From JAAYDS01 sp012729155 (GTDB lineage Bacteria > Chloroflexota > Anaerolineae > UBA1429), in contig DAIPBO010000020.1 in NCBI GenBank assembly GCA_036774405.1, positions 3,408 to 67,407 of the forward strand: a stretch of DNA of 64,000 nucleotides, in the 5' to 3' direction. Positions 53,137 to 62,470 of the stretch are shown in pieces. A program made the position numbers and the translations under genes. Position 1 is the first letter of the stretch. Each line of letters opens with the position of its first letter. The notes under the pieces are model-generated. The model was given only the letters and a program-made list of their open reading frames with translations, was not told the DNA's origin and searched no databases.

Positions 53137-54675
53137 ATGGGACCAATCGGAATCATCACAACGATTGTCGCCGCCATCCTGTTCGGCGCCGTGGGATACT
53201 ACCTGGGACATCAAGGCAAACTGCGTCTGATGAACCAGAACATCTTGCGGCTAGAAGATGAGGCCAAACAGGTGCTGGCTGATGCCCACAGCCAGGCACG
53301 CGCCATCGAGGTCGAAGGTGAGAAGCGGGTGCTCGACCTGCAGCGCGAGGCTGAGGCCGAGATCAAGGAGCGCACTCGTGAGCTCAGCCGCCAGGAGAAT
53401 CGTCTGCAACAACGGCGCGAAGCGCTCGACAAGCGCATTGACAGCCTGGATGGCCGCGAGAAGCGCATCCGTGATGTCGAGCTCAAGCTCGAAGAGCGCC
53501 AGCGCGAGTTGGACAACGCCTGGGGCGCCCACCTAGCCGAGTTAGAGCGTATCTCGGGGCTCTCGCAGGACGAAGCCAAAGAGGTATTGCTCGAACAGGT
53601 ACGCGACGATGCGCGCGTCGATGCCGCGCGCATCGTCCGTGAGATCACCGCAGAAGCGCGCGAAGAGGGCGATACCAAAGCGCGCGAGATCATCACCACT
53701 GCCATTCAGCGCATCGCCGCCGACCATGTCTCAGAGACCACCGTCTCAACCGTCGAGTTGCCCAGTGACGACATGAAGGGGCGCATCATCGGTCGCGGTG
53801 GGCGCAATATCCGCGCCATCGAAGCCGCCACCGGCGTCGATCTGGTCATCGATGACACGCCCGATACGGTGATCCTCTCGAGCTTTGACCCTGTGCGCCG
53901 CGAAGTGGCGCGCCTCGCCCTCTTGCGTCTGATCGTCGATGGCCGCATTCATCCAGGGCGTATCGAGTCTGTCATCGACAAGGCGCGCGAAGAGGTTGAG
54001 CAGACCATCCGCGAAAAGGGCGAAGAGGCCGCGCTCGAGTTGGGCATCCATGGCCTGCCCCCCGACATTCTGCGTATCTTGGGGCGGCTGCACTATCGTA
54101 CCAGCTATGGGCAGAACGTACTGCAACACTCGATCGAAACGGCTATGCTTTGTGGCATGATGGCCGCTGAACTGGGCGGCGATGTGCAAACCGCCAAGAT
54201 GGCCGGCCTCTTGCACGACCTGGGCAAAGCCGTCGACCACGAGGTGGACGGGCCGCACGCCATCATCGGCGCCGAGATCGCCGAGCGCTACGGGCTCCCC
54301 GAGAAGCTGGTCAATGCCATCGGCTCGCACCACTGCGAGATGGAGCAGTGCAGTTGCGAGGCTGTGCTGGTGCAGGCGGCCGATGCCATTTCTAGCGCAC
54401 GCCCAGGCGCCCGCCGCGAATCGCTCGAGGGTTACCTCAAGCGCATCCGTGCCCTGGAGCAGGTGGCCAACTCGTTCGAGGGTGTCGAGTCGTCCTATGC
54501 TATTCAGGCCGGTCGCGAGATCCGCATCCTGGTGAAACCCGAGCAGGTGGACGACCTGGGCGCCATCGAACTCTCTCGCGAGATTGCGCGCAAGGTTGAG
54601 GAAAGCCTGCAGTATCCCGGGCAGATTCGCGTCACTGTCATCCGCGAAACACGGGCCACCGAGATCGCCAAGTAG
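53137..54675 (+). CDS. rny: Ribonuclease Y
   Basis: A 512-residue membrane-anchored endoribonuclease that initiates mRNA decay. It has an N-terminal helix (about residues 4-23), a long coiled coil (about 35-140), a KH domain (MKGRIIGRGGRNIRAIE), an HD domain (LLHDLGKAVDHEVDGPHA) and the conserved C-terminal domain. Its partner-type gene ricT lies 350 nt downstream on the other strand. Confidence 0.96.
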   Translation: MGPIGIITTIVAAILFGAVGYYLGHQGKLRLMNQNILRLEDEAKQVLADAHSQARAIEVEGEKRVLDLQREAEAEIKERTRELSRQENRLQQRREALDKRIDSLDGREKRIRDVELKLEERQRELDNAWGAHLAELERISGLSQDEAKEVLLEQVRDDARVDAARIVREITAEAREEGDTKAREIITTAIQRIAADHVSETTVSTVELPSDDMKGRIIGRGGRNIRAIEAATGVDLVIDDTPDTVILSSFDPVRREVARLALLRLIVDGRIHPGRIESVIDKAREEVEQTIREKGEEAALELGIHGLPPDILRILGRLHYRTSYGQNVLQHSIETAMLCGMMAAELGGDVQTAKMAGLLHDLGKAVDHEVDGPHAIIGAEIAERYGLPEKLVNAIGSHHCEMEQCSCEAVLVQAADAISSARPGARRESLEGYLKRIRALEQVANSFEGVESSYAIQAGREIRILVKPEQVDDLGAIELSREIARKVEESLQYPGQIRVTVIRETRATEIAK

Positions 54676-54709
54676 GCTGGGCGATAGATAGGCCACTCGC
54701 GATAGCCGT

Positions 54710-54740
54710 GCAGCCGCCAGGGCAAATCTCTGGCGGCTGC
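54710..54740 (+). terminator. Hairpin between rny and spoVS
   Basis: Perfect 11-bp stem GCAGCCGCCAG/CTGGCGGCTGC with a 9-nt loop, 34 nt after rny. It ends 5 nt before the spoVS ribosome-binding site AAGGAGG and has no U-tract, so partial termination or a 5' stabiliser for spoVS mRNA are both possible. Confidence 0.5.
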
Positions 54741-54759
54741 CAGGCAAGGAGGCAACCCC

Positions 54760-55020
54760 ATGGGTGTCCTCAAAGTCTCTGCTCGATCGCGCTCTGCGGC
54801 GGTGGCCGGAGCCATCGCCGGCGTGGTGCGAGAACATGGCCGAGCCGAAGTGCAGGCCATCGGGGCTGGGGCCGTCAACCAGGCCACCAAGGCGGTTGCT
54901 ATCGCGCGCACCTACCTGGCGGTCGACGGTCTTGACGTGGTTTGCATCCCCTCGTTTGTAGACATCGACGTAGGCGACGAACAGCGCACGGCCCTCAGGC
55001 TGGTCGTCGAACCGCGCTGA
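54760..55020 (+). CDS. spoVS: SpoVS-family protein
   Basis: An 86-residue Alba-fold protein with the SpoVS hallmark LKVSARSRSAAVAGAIAGVVRE and VQAIGAGAVNQATKAVAIAR. In Bacillus SpoVS affects sporulation, but the family is widespread in non-sporulating lineages and often sits next to rny. No sporulation gene is visible here, so a general nucleic-acid or regulatory role is likely. AAGGAGG lies 7 nt before the ATG. Confidence 0.93.
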   Translation: MGVLKVSARSRSAAVAGAIAGVVREHGRAEVQAIGAGAVNQATKAVAIARTYLAVDGLDVVCIPSFVDIDVGDEQRTALRLVVEPR

Positions 55021-55031
55021 TGCCGGGCCTA

Positions 55032-56153
55032 TCAGTCGGCCTGGGGCGTGTCCACCGCATCGCTAGAGGTGTTGCGGCGGCGCGACCGACGCCGTCCGCC
55101 TGATGGGCGTCGTCGACGCCGCGGGCGCTCTGTGGCCTCACCCTGGGGCTGGGCCTGAGCGCCTGATACGCCCTGGTCGTTACGTCGCCGTTGTTGGGGC
55201 TGCTGTGCGCCGTCACTCCCGCCTGCGCTAGATGCCTCTCGGCCCCTCCGATCTGGCGCAGACTGCGGCCCTGGCCTGGACGTCGAACCGATGTGGTTCA
55301 GTGTCTCTGCCAGTTGCAGACTCTTGCGCTCGGGCTCGGGCGCCTCGAGCGGCTCATCACCCCGATACTGCTCCGCCGTCATCTCAACACGCGTGCCGTC
55401 TTCGAGCAACAGCTCGACCTTTTCCCTCAGCACTGAGACATAAGTCACCCTCGCTGGCCCCAGAGGTGAGTCCACAATCTTGCCCACCTTGGGGAACCGA
55501 CCGGCGACCTCTTTGTAGTAGTCATACTCATAGTTGAGGCAGCAAAGCAGACGCCCACACAAACCCGAGATCTCGTTGGGGCTCAACGGTAGATTCTGCT
55601 GCTTGGCCATGCGGATCGAGACGGGCGCAAAGCTGTCTAGCCAGGTGGCACAACAGAGAGGCCGACCGCACTTGCCGATGCCCCCTACCAGCCGCGCCTC
55701 ATCGCGCACGCCCAGTTGTCGCAGCTCGATGCGCGTCTTGAACACCCTCGCCAGGTCTCTTACGAGGTTGCGAAAGTCAACGCGCTCCTCAGAGGCAAAG
55801 TAAAAGGTGAGGTGCGACCCGTCAAAGCTGTACTCGCCGCTCACCACCTTCATCGGCAAACCAGAGGCGGCCACGCGCTCGCGGCACAGGGCCACAGCCT
55901 CGTCTTCTTGGAGGCGCAGGCGTTCTGCCTCCAACAGCTCTGCGGTGGTGGCCAGCCTCAACACCGGCTTGAGCTCGCCCACCACGTCGCGGCGTTCCAT
56001 CTCGCGCGGCGCCTGTACCACCCGCCCTAGCTCTTGCCCGCGGGCGGTATCGACGATGACATAGTCATCCAACTGCAGGTCGAGCCCCTCGCGTACTTCG
56101 AAATGATAAGCCTTGTTATTGTTGCGAAAAGACACGCCACAGACGATCGGCAT
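55032..56153 (-). CDS. ricT: PSP1/RicT-family protein with basic tail
   Basis: A 373-residue protein with a PSP1 domain at residues 1-275. The Cys array GKCGRPLCCATWL and GLCGRLLCCLNYEYDYY matches the RicT (YaaT) Fe-S ligand region. RicT helps direct RNase Y in Bacillus. The ATG at 56153 follows AAGGGG by 6 nt. The last 100 residues are low-complexity, ending in an Arg-rich tract (RRRRRPSGGRRRSRRR), absent from the Bacillus protein and possibly RNA-binding. It is read after holB and converges on spoVS. Confidence 0.9.
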   Translation of the reverse strand: MPIVCGVSFRNNNKAYHFEVREGLDLQLDDYVIVDTARGQELGRVVQAPREMERRDVVGELKPVLRLATTAELLEAERLRLQEDEAVALCRERVAASGLPMKVVSGEYSFDGSHLTFYFASEERVDFRNLVRDLARVFKTRIELRQLGVRDEARLVGGIGKCGRPLCCATWLDSFAPVSIRMAKQQNLPLSPNEISGLCGRLLCCLNYEYDYYKEVAGRFPKVGKIVDSPLGPARVTYVSVLREKVELLLEDGTRVEMTAEQYRGDEPLEAPEPERKSLQLAETLNHIGSTSRPGPQSAPDRRGREASSAGGSDGAQQPQQRRRNDQGVSGAQAQPQGEATERPRRRRRPSGGRRRSRRRNTSSDAVDTPQAD

Positions 56154-56172
56154 GTGAAACCCCTTGTATCTC

Positions 56173-57165
56173 TCAGTGCGCCCGCTGCCACTGCAGCAAC
56201 ATCGCCTCCAAGGCCAGGCGCGCGTTGACATTCCTCAGCAGGCGGGCACGGACCCTGGCCAGGCCTCGCACCGCCCGAGCCGCCTCAGCCGCAGACAGAT
56301 GCCCTGCAGCGCGGGTTACTGCATCAGCACGGTCGAGATTGACGATCAAATCGCGACAGCCCAGTGCGGCCAACTGCACGTCACGCCACCACACCTGCCA
56401 CAATGCCAGCAGATCGACCAGATCATCACGCTTGGCGAGGCGCTCTGCAGCGTCGAGTCGCTCCCAGCGGCCGGCTTGCACCAGCTCCTCAAGCAAATCG
56501 AGATCGGCCCCACGCGCCGCGAGCAAGCCATCGTCTTCGAGCACCCTCAACGCCCACCCGGGCCGCCCGCCTGCCAAACGCGCCAGCATCTGAGCCTGCT
56601 CAGCAGCGACGCCCTTTTGCGTGCGCAGCGCCTCGGCAATAGTGTCCACCGGCACCGGTCGTAGCGCCATCACCCTGCACCGCGATACGATGGTAGGCAG
56701 CAACAGCTCGGCATCGCTGGCCGTGAGCACCAGCGTGGCGTGGGGGGGCGGCTCTTCTAGCGTCTTGAGCAGCGCGTTGGCCGCCTCGCGCGTAGCGCTC
56801 TCAAACTGGGAGAGAATCGCCACACGCTGCCGCCCCATCACCGGCGAGAGCGACAGCGTATGCTGCAACTCCCGTACCTGATCGATCTTGAGACGAGCAC
56901 CATCCGGCTCGACCAACAGCACGTCTGGGTGCTGCCTTCTGGCCACCAGCCCGCAGGCCCGACATCGGCCGCAGGGTGGATCGTTCGCGTCGCAGTTGAG
57001 CGCCGCGGCGAGGGCCCACGCCAGACGCGTCTTGCCCACGCCATCAGGGCCAGCGAAGAGCAGTGCCTGCGCACTGCGCCCATTGACCAGCGAGCGCCGC
57101 AGTAACTCGACGGCCCATTCGTGCCCGATGATCTGCCACATCTCGTGTAAACTCGATGGTTGCAT
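56173..57165 (-). CDS. holB: DNA polymerase III delta' subunit
   Basis: A 330-residue AAA+ clamp-loader subunit. It shows the P-loop GPDGVGKTRLAWALA, a four-Cys zinc module (CDANDPPCGRCRAC), KIDQVRELQHTLSLSP, and SRCRVMAL as the sensor-region arginine motif. The start is the ATG at 57165 or the one at 57141 (MWQIIGHEWA); neither has a good ribosome-binding site. It begins the holB-ricT pair, an order shared with Firmicutes. Confidence 0.9.
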   Translation of the reverse strand: MQPSSLHEMWQIIGHEWAVELLRRSLVNGRSAQALLFAGPDGVGKTRLAWALAAALNCDANDPPCGRCRACGLVARRQHPDVLLVEPDGARLKIDQVRELQHTLSLSPVMGRQRVAILSQFESATREAANALLKTLEEPPPHATLVLTASDAELLLPTIVSRCRVMALRPVPVDTIAEALRTQKGVAAEQAQMLARLAGGRPGWALRVLEDDGLLAARGADLDLLEELVQAGRWERLDAAERLAKRDDLVDLLALWQVWWRDVQLAALGCRDLIVNLDRADAVTRAAGHLSAAEAARAVRGLARVRARLLRNVNARLALEAMLLQWQRAH

Positions 57166-57182
57166 GTTATGATGGTCATGGC

Positions 57183-57212
57183 ATTCTACCACCGGCGACC
57201 ATGGCGCGACAA
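57183..57212 (-). promoter_or_regulatory. holB-ricT promoter
   Basis: Minus-strand TTGTCG (57207-57212), 18-bp spacer, TAGAAT (57183-57188). Predicted start near 57176, only about 11 nt before the ATG at 57165. It lies in the divergent gap with the histidine kinase gene. Confidence 0.5.
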
Positions 57213-57245
57213 ATACCCGCCGGTGCTGCTCAGGGGATGATCACC

Positions 57246-59435
57246 ATGACCAGTGCAACCAGCCCTCATGATGTCAACCTTGGGACGTGGGACGACCTCG
57301 ACTCGCTGCGTGCCCAGTCAACTCGCACACTGATTGTGGCTACCCTGGCCGGCGCGGCGGCCTGGCTGAGCGCGCTCGCGTTGCGCGTGCCAAAAGATGA
57401 ACCGCGCATGTGGGTGCTTCCGGCCAGCCTGGCAGCAGTAGGCTTGCTGTGCCTGGCGGTACAATCGCGTCATGCTCAGGTAGGCCGCCTCTTGTTTCTG
57501 TGGGGGCTGTTTGGCGCCCTGGTTCTGCATATGCATCTCGATGCCGAGCTGCAGAGCGCGTACTATCTTGTGCTGGTGGTGCTGGCCTCGAGCGCCATGA
57601 CAGGGCTTGGTTCAACGCTAGTGGTGACGCTGACGGTATCGCTTGCCATCACACTCACGGCCCATCGTTGGGGGCTCTGGCCGCTGCCCGTCACCTATGG
57701 ACGTGCCATCGTCTTGGCATGGATCGCCTGCGCACTGGCGTGGCTATCTTCGCGCAACCTCTACCTGGCGGTCGCGTGGGCTAACCAGGCTCAGGCCGCG
57801 GCCCAAGAGCGTCTTGAGGACCTCCGCTCACGCCGGGCAGAGTTGCGGCGACTCTCGGACATGCTGCGGATCAACCAGGAGCGCCTGCACTATCTCAATG
57901 TGCGCCTCGAGCAAGCCAAGGTGGCCGCCGAAGAGGCCTTCCGCACCAAGCAACATTTTGTGGCCAACGTCAGCCATGAACTGCGCACACCACTCAACCT
58001 CATCACAGGCTTTGCCGAGTTGATGGCCTTTTCGCCCGAGAGCTATGGTGGGGTGCGGCTGCCCCGTCCCTATCAGCAAGACATGCTCGAAATCCATCGT
58101 AGCTCGCGCCACTTGATCGGCCTTGTTGAGGACGTACTCGCCCTGGCACAGCTCGAGGCGGGGCAGATGCTCGTTCGGCGAGACTGGACCAACCTCGAAG
58201 CGCTGCTCTACGAGGTGGCTGACACGATGAGACCGCTCATTGCAGCCAAGGGATTGGCCCTTGAGATGCGGGTCGAGTCGCTGCCAACGGTGTTCGCCGA
58301 TGCCGGCCGCATCCGCCAGATTCTCCTCAACTTGCTCAACAACGCCTACCGCTATACGGCGCAAGGGACCATCACAATCCAGGCCAGCTATGAAGCGCGT
58401 GAGGTGATCGTTCGCGTGCGAGACACAGGCGTGGGTATCGCCGACAAGGACCTGCCACTCATCTTTCAAGAGTTCTACAAACTGGGCGAGGGCACGGCGG
58501 CCCAGCGCACCGATGGCTTTGGCCTGGGTCTATCGATCAGCCGCCGGCTGGCCGAGGCGCACGGCGGCCGGCTGTGGGCCGAGAGCACTCCGGGCGTAGG
58601 GTCTACGTTTTGCCTAACACTGCCCACAGAGAACAACCCCAGCGTCTCCATCTACCCTACCCTGGTGCAGACGACGCCCTCAACGCACCGGGCACGGGCG
58701 TTGCCGGTCATCATGACCGTCTCAGAAGCGCCCGATGACCTGCTCAGTGCCTATCTCAAAGACTTTGAGGTGGTCCATGCCACACCCGATCGCTGCCTTG
58801 AGGCCTTTGAAGACTATCAGCCTACCGCATTGATCATCAACGACCGCACCTCAGGCAACGGCCCGCCTGAGGTGGTGACGCCCATTCTAGACCGGGCGCC
58901 GGCAACGCCCGTGATCGTCTGCCGCCTCCCGACCCGCGCCAGCGCCGCCCAGACGTTGCGCGCCGAGGCGTTGTTAGCCAAGCCAATCGCACGGCGAGAA
59001 CTGTTAGGCGCTATCGAGCGGCTCGCCACCGACGCGCCGATTCGGTCCATTCTGGTGGTAGATGACGATGACGCCATGCTGCGCATGCTGTGCCGCATGC
59101 TAACGGCTGTTGACGGCAACCGGTATCGAGTGACCGAGGCCTGCGGCGGCGCCGAGGCCATTGTTGCGCTGCAGGAATCGCTGCCCGATCTACTGCTGCT
59201 CGATATCGGCATGCCGCAGGTGAGTGGCTATGATGTGCTTACATGGTTACGCTCTCAGACCAGAGGCGCCGCCACACGCGTGGTGTTCATGACAGGCTTA
59301 CACCTTGGGGCCGATGCCGCCCGCGTTTACGACATCAGCCTGCACCAGGCCAACGGGTTTGGTCTGCCCAAGGCACTGCAGATCGTAGCGGGCATGATCG
59401 AGCAGTCATTGCCGCGAGCTCCCGCCGAGGAGTGA
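57246..59435 (+). CDS. Hybrid sensor histidine kinase with degenerate and intact receiver domains
   Basis: A 729-residue membrane kinase. Residues 25-180 hold about six hydrophobic helices, followed by a coiled coil (182-235), the phospho-accepting HisKA box (H244 in VANVSHELRTPLN) and a HATPase domain (N, G1 DTGVGI, G2 GFGLGLS). Residues 486-595 look like a receiver but lack the N-terminal acidic pair. Residues 600-725 are an intact receiver (VVDDDD, phosphoacceptor D653 in LLLLDIGMP). The ATG at 57246 has AGGGGA 8 nt upstream. Its 3' end overlaps the convergent regulator gene by 30 nt. Confidence 0.88.
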   Translation: MTSATSPHDVNLGTWDDLDSLRAQSTRTLIVATLAGAAAWLSALALRVPKDEPRMWVLPASLAAVGLLCLAVQSRHAQVGRLLFLWGLFGALVLHMHLDAELQSAYYLVLVVLASSAMTGLGSTLVVTLTVSLAITLTAHRWGLWPLPVTYGRAIVLAWIACALAWLSSRNLYLAVAWANQAQAAAQERLEDLRSRRAELRRLSDMLRINQERLHYLNVRLEQAKVAAEEAFRTKQHFVANVSHELRTPLNLITGFAELMAFSPESYGGVRLPRPYQQDMLEIHRSSRHLIGLVEDVLALAQLEAGQMLVRRDWTNLEALLYEVADTMRPLIAAKGLALEMRVESLPTVFADAGRIRQILLNLLNNAYRYTAQGTITIQASYEAREVIVRVRDTGVGIADKDLPLIFQEFYKLGEGTAAQRTDGFGLGLSISRRLAEAHGGRLWAESTPGVGSTFCLTLPTENNPSVSIYPTLVQTTPSTHRARALPVIMTVSEAPDDLLSAYLKDFEVVHATPDRCLEAFEDYQPTALIINDRTSGNGPPEVVTPILDRAPATPVIVCRLPTRASAAQTLRAEALLAKPIARRELLGAIERLATDAPIRSILVVDDDDAMLRMLCRMLTAVDGNRYRVTEACGGAEAIVALQESLPDLLLLDIGMPQVSGYDVLTWLRSQTRGAATRVVFMTGLHLGADAARVYDISLHQANGFGLPKALQIVAGMIEQSLPRAPAEE

Positions 59436-60554
59436 ACGCATCATCTGTACCAGGGCTTCTCGAGTCACCGGCTTTGTGAGGTAGCCAGCAACCTTCAGAG
59501 AGCGCGCCAGCGGCTCTTGAAAGAGCACACTGCAAATCACGACGGGGATCTGGCAGAGCTCGGGGGCGGCCCGCAGTGCGCGCAACAGCTCCCAGCCGTC
59601 CTGGCGCGGCATCATGATATCGAGCACAATGAGAGCGGGCTGATGCTCTCTGGCCAGCGCCAACCCCTCGGCCGCGCTCGAGGCGGCCACAAGGGCGTAC
59701 GGTAGCCCCGTGAGATAGCGGCGGAACAGACGCTGCAGGCTCTCGTTGTCGTCGACCAGCAGCACTGTCTGTAGAGGCGCCGGCTCGAGCCAAAGCTGAT
59801 ACTGCGGGCGCCCATCAGCCAGCCGGATAACCTGCACCTCGGCCTGCAGCGCCGTCAGTAGCCGGGCCGTGTTGAGCCCCAGGCGTGCCCCCTGCGTCAA
59901 GGCCAGCCGGTCACGCGGCGTTATCCAGAATAGCACACGCTCACCTTGCCGGGCCCCCAACTTTAGCGTCTCACCGGGATGCAGCTCGATCACCTCGCTC
60001 AACATACCCAGCAGCACCTGGCGCAACAGCACGCGGCTGGCGCGTACCAGCAGGCTCTCAGGCAGGTCGTCCTCTTCCAATGCCACACCGCTCTCACGAG
60101 CAAGCGGCGTCGTGAGCAAGACCAGATCACGCACCTCAGCCGCCAGGTTGGTGGCCCATTCGGCATCACCAGCGAGGTCGAAGGTATCAGGCTCCTGAGC
60201 ATCTGGCTGTTCCGGAGCGCTAGCGAGCCGCAGCAGGTGCGCCACGGCCTCGATACCGGCGCGCAACTCGCGACGCAGCTGCCGTTCGCTAATGCCCATA
60301 CCCTGAGCCAGCTCGGACATGGTCACCTGTTCGATATAGCGCCCCTGAAGCGCAACGTAAGCGCGCTGCTCGTCAGAACGCGCAGAGAGGCTGCCCGCTG
60401 GCTTGAGAGACTCTATCGCGGCGATGAGCGCTTTGCGCAATGCCCGACCGTCGCCGCCCGGCAGCGCCCGGGCCAGGGGTGAGCGCTGTAAATAGACGAG
60501 GTCATACAGGTGCGACAGGGCACGTCGCACCTCAGCATAGAGGTGGCTGTCCAT
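59406..60554 (-). CDS. Response regulator with N-terminal HTH and C-terminal receiver
   Basis: A 382-residue protein. Residues 60-100 contain a helix-turn-helix (VTMSELAQGMGISERQLRREL) resembling sigma region 4-type folds. A middle part (about 130-255) resembles a degenerate HATPase. The C-terminal receiver (about 265-380) has VLLVDDNESL and the phosphoacceptor in LIVLDIMMPRQDG, with a later TKPV. The reversed order (HTH first, receiver last) is unusual for DNA-binding regulators. It is probably the partner of the adjacent kinase. GGAGG lies 2 nt before the ATG. Confidence 0.75.
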   Translation of the reverse strand: MDSHLYAEVRRALSHLYDLVYLQRSPLARALPGGDGRALRKALIAAIESLKPAGSLSARSDEQRAYVALQGRYIEQVTMSELAQGMGISERQLRRELRAGIEAVAHLLRLASAPEQPDAQEPDTFDLAGDAEWATNLAAEVRDLVLLTTPLARESGVALEEDDLPESLLVRASRVLLRQVLLGMLSEVIELHPGETLKLGARQGERVLFWITPRDRLALTQGARLGLNTARLLTALQAEVQVIRLADGRPQYQLWLEPAPLQTVLLVDDNESLQRLFRRYLTGLPYALVAASSAAEGLALAREHQPALIVLDIMMPRQDGWELLRALRAAPELCQIPVVICSVLFQEPLARSLKVAGYLTKPVTREALVQMMRSLLGGSSRQ

Positions 60555-60604
60555 GTCCTCCGGGGCCTCACAAGTCGCGTCATCGCGGCGTCACATACAC
60601 GCCC

Positions 60605-60610
60605 ATTATA
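60605..60610 (-). promoter_or_regulatory. -10 element before the response regulator gene
   Basis: A perfect minus-strand TATAAT 50 nt before the ATG at 60554. The -35 region is poor (TGTACT at 16 bp). Nothing else is recognised in the gap 60555-60709. Confidence 0.45.
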
Positions 60611-60709
60611 GCCACAAATGCAGAGCAGTACATGCACTGGCCGAGGTTGGATGCGGCGATCAGGCGTCTGAGGTCCCCGAAATATCAAGGTGACTGTTGC
60701 GGTAGCGCC

Positions 60710-61519
60710 TCATTCACTCCACGCGGCGCGCAGGCTGGCCAGTGCCTGTAGCGTGTCATCGAGACATGCCCCAGGCCCCACCTCAAACGTGCGCGCTCCT
60801 GCAAAGCCGAGCTTCTCGAGCGCGCTGCGAAAGGCGCCCCAGTCAGTGACGCCATCTCCCGGCATCAGGTGCTGGTCGGCGCCAGTGCCATCGTTGTCCT
60901 GGATGTGTAGCGCCATCAGCCTGCTGCCCGCTTGCAGGGCCTCGGTCGCTGGGCTGATGCCATTGCAGGTGCTGTGCCCAGCATCAAGGCAGATGCCCAC
61001 GTGCTCGCCCAGTCCGTCGATCATGCAGAGTAGCTCGCGCACATACATCCCGGGGCGCCAGGTCCCATGAGCGGGCAGGTTCTCGGCCGCCAGTTTGATG
61101 CCGATCGATCCGGCCTGCTCGGCAAGCCAGGCCAACGAGTCACGCGTGCGCTGCCAGCTCGCGCCATAGTCGTGCGCATGAAAGGCCAGATGCGCCCCGT
61201 TGGGGTGACAGATGGCGATTTCGGCGCCCAACCGTGCGGCCGTGCGCATGGCGCGCACGCAGGCCTTGAGGGCCACCTGGCGCAGTGCCTCGTCAGGGCT
61301 GTCTATCTCCCAGCCAATCACTGGTAGATGCACCGTGCGCAGCGACAACCCGTGAGTGCCAAGCGCACGTGCCGTTCGCCCGGGGTCATCAAGCCAGTCA
61401 TCCGTTTTGGCGCCATCAAAGATCTCGATCTGCATAAAACCACAGGCGGCCAGCCGCGCTGCCGCAGCCTCGACCGGAACACTCCTGAGCAACGACGTAG
61501 AGCTCGAAAAGACAGGCAC
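60710..61519 (-). CDS. Sugar phosphate isomerase/epimerase (xylose isomerase-like)
   Basis: A 269-residue TIM-barrel protein of the AP endonuclease family 2 group. Metal-ligand regions are AICHPNG, LAAENLPAH, ICLDAGHST and HIQDNDGTGADQH. The start is a GTG with GGAGG close upstream. It follows the two ABC permease genes in the same direction, so it likely acts on the transported sugar or sugar derivative. The exact substrate is unknown. Confidence 0.82.
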   Translation of the reverse strand: MPVFSSSTSLLRSVPVEAAAARLAACGFMQIEIFDGAKTDDWLDDPGRTARALGTHGLSLRTVHLPVIGWEIDSPDEALRQVALKACVRAMRTAARLGAEIAICHPNGAHLAFHAHDYGASWQRTRDSLAWLAEQAGSIGIKLAAENLPAHGTWRPGMYVRELLCMIDGLGEHVGICLDAGHSTCNGISPATEALQAGSRLMALHIQDNDGTGADQHLMPGDGVTDWGAFRSALEKLGFAGARTFEVGPGACLDDTLQALASLRAAWSE

Positions 61520-61558
61520 AGCCCCTCCCTGTGATGAGCTGTCGAGCCGCTCGGCGAG

Positions 61559-62449
61559 TCAGCCCTTGATCCCGGTGACAGTGATCCCCTCGACCAGGGT
61601 GCGCTGAGCGACGTAAAAGATCACGATCACCGGAGCGATAGTTGTCGCGCTCGCCGCCATCATGTACTGCCACAGGTGTTCTTCCCAGAACTCGCTCTGG
61701 AACCCGCGCAACGCCACCGAGAGCGGATAGAGTTTGGCATCGTTGAGATAGATCAGGGGACCCAGGTAGTTGTCCCACGAGCCCATGAACGTGAACAGCC
61801 CTACCACCGCCAGGCTTGGCTTGGCCAGCGGCAGCACAATGCGCCAGAAGATCATCAACTCGCTGCAACCATCGATGCGCGCCGCATCGGAGAGCTCTTG
61901 TGGGATGGTCATAAAGAACTGACGCAGCAAAAAGATCGGGTAGGCCCCGCCAAAAAAGGCCGGCACGATCAGCGGCCTGTAGCTATTTAGCCAACCCATG
62001 ACGCTAAAACGAATGTAGAGCGGGATCATGCGTACCTGGAAGGGGAGCATCATCGTTGCCAGGCACACGAAAAAGAGAAAGGTACGCCCGGGAAAGTCGA
62101 TGCGCGCAAAACCATAGGCCACCAGCGAGCACGAAAGCACCGTGCCGATAACGACGGGAACGGCAATCTTGAGCGTGTTGAGCAGGTGCATCCCAAAGGG
62201 GATGATGGTCAGCGCCTCGGCAAAGTTTTGCCAGCGGATAGGCCGCGGAATCCACACAGGCGGCAGGCGAAAGACATCAGGGTCATCTTTGAGTGCCGTC
62301 ACGAACATCCAGAGCAGCGGCAGCGCAAAGGCAAAGCTCAGCGTGATTACGGTAACGTAGAGCAGCATGCGCCCCGCCACGCGTGCGAGCCTCGCATGGC
62401 GTTTGGCCTGCAGAGCCTCTGCTGTCATTGCTACAGCAGTGTTGGTCAT
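61559..62449 (-). CDS. Carbohydrate ABC transporter permease (MalG type)
   Basis: A 296-residue inner-membrane permease with six helices. The ATPase-contact EAA loop is ELSDAARIDGCSELMIFWRI, and the C-terminus GITVTGIKG is typical of MalG/UgpE-type proteins. AGGAGG lies 5 nt before the ATG. It starts 21 nt after the partner permease. No ATPase gene is in the window; such systems often share one encoded elsewhere. Confidence 0.93.
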   Translation of the reverse strand: MTNTAVAMTAEALQAKRHARLARVAGRMLLYVTVITLSFAFALPLLWMFVTALKDDPDVFRLPPVWIPRPIRWQNFAEALTIIPFGMHLLNTLKIAVPVVIGTVLSCSLVAYGFARIDFPGRTFLFFVCLATMMLPFQVRMIPLYIRFSVMGWLNSYRPLIVPAFFGGAYPIFLLRQFFMTIPQELSDAARIDGCSELMIFWRIVLPLAKPSLAVVGLFTFMGSWDNYLGPLIYLNDAKLYPLSVALRGFQSEFWEEHLWQYMMAASATTIAPVIVIFYVAQRTLVEGITVTGIKG

Positions 62450-62470
62450 ACCGTCCTCCTGCGCCCTGCG

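Noticed and set aside
53746..54837. 363-codon minus-strand frame opposite rny
   Set aside because: Antisense to conserved KH and HD domains of RNase Y; no supporting features.
54760..55020. spoVS as evidence for a spore-former
   Set aside because: The family is common in non-sporulating bacteria and no other sporulation gene is present in the window.
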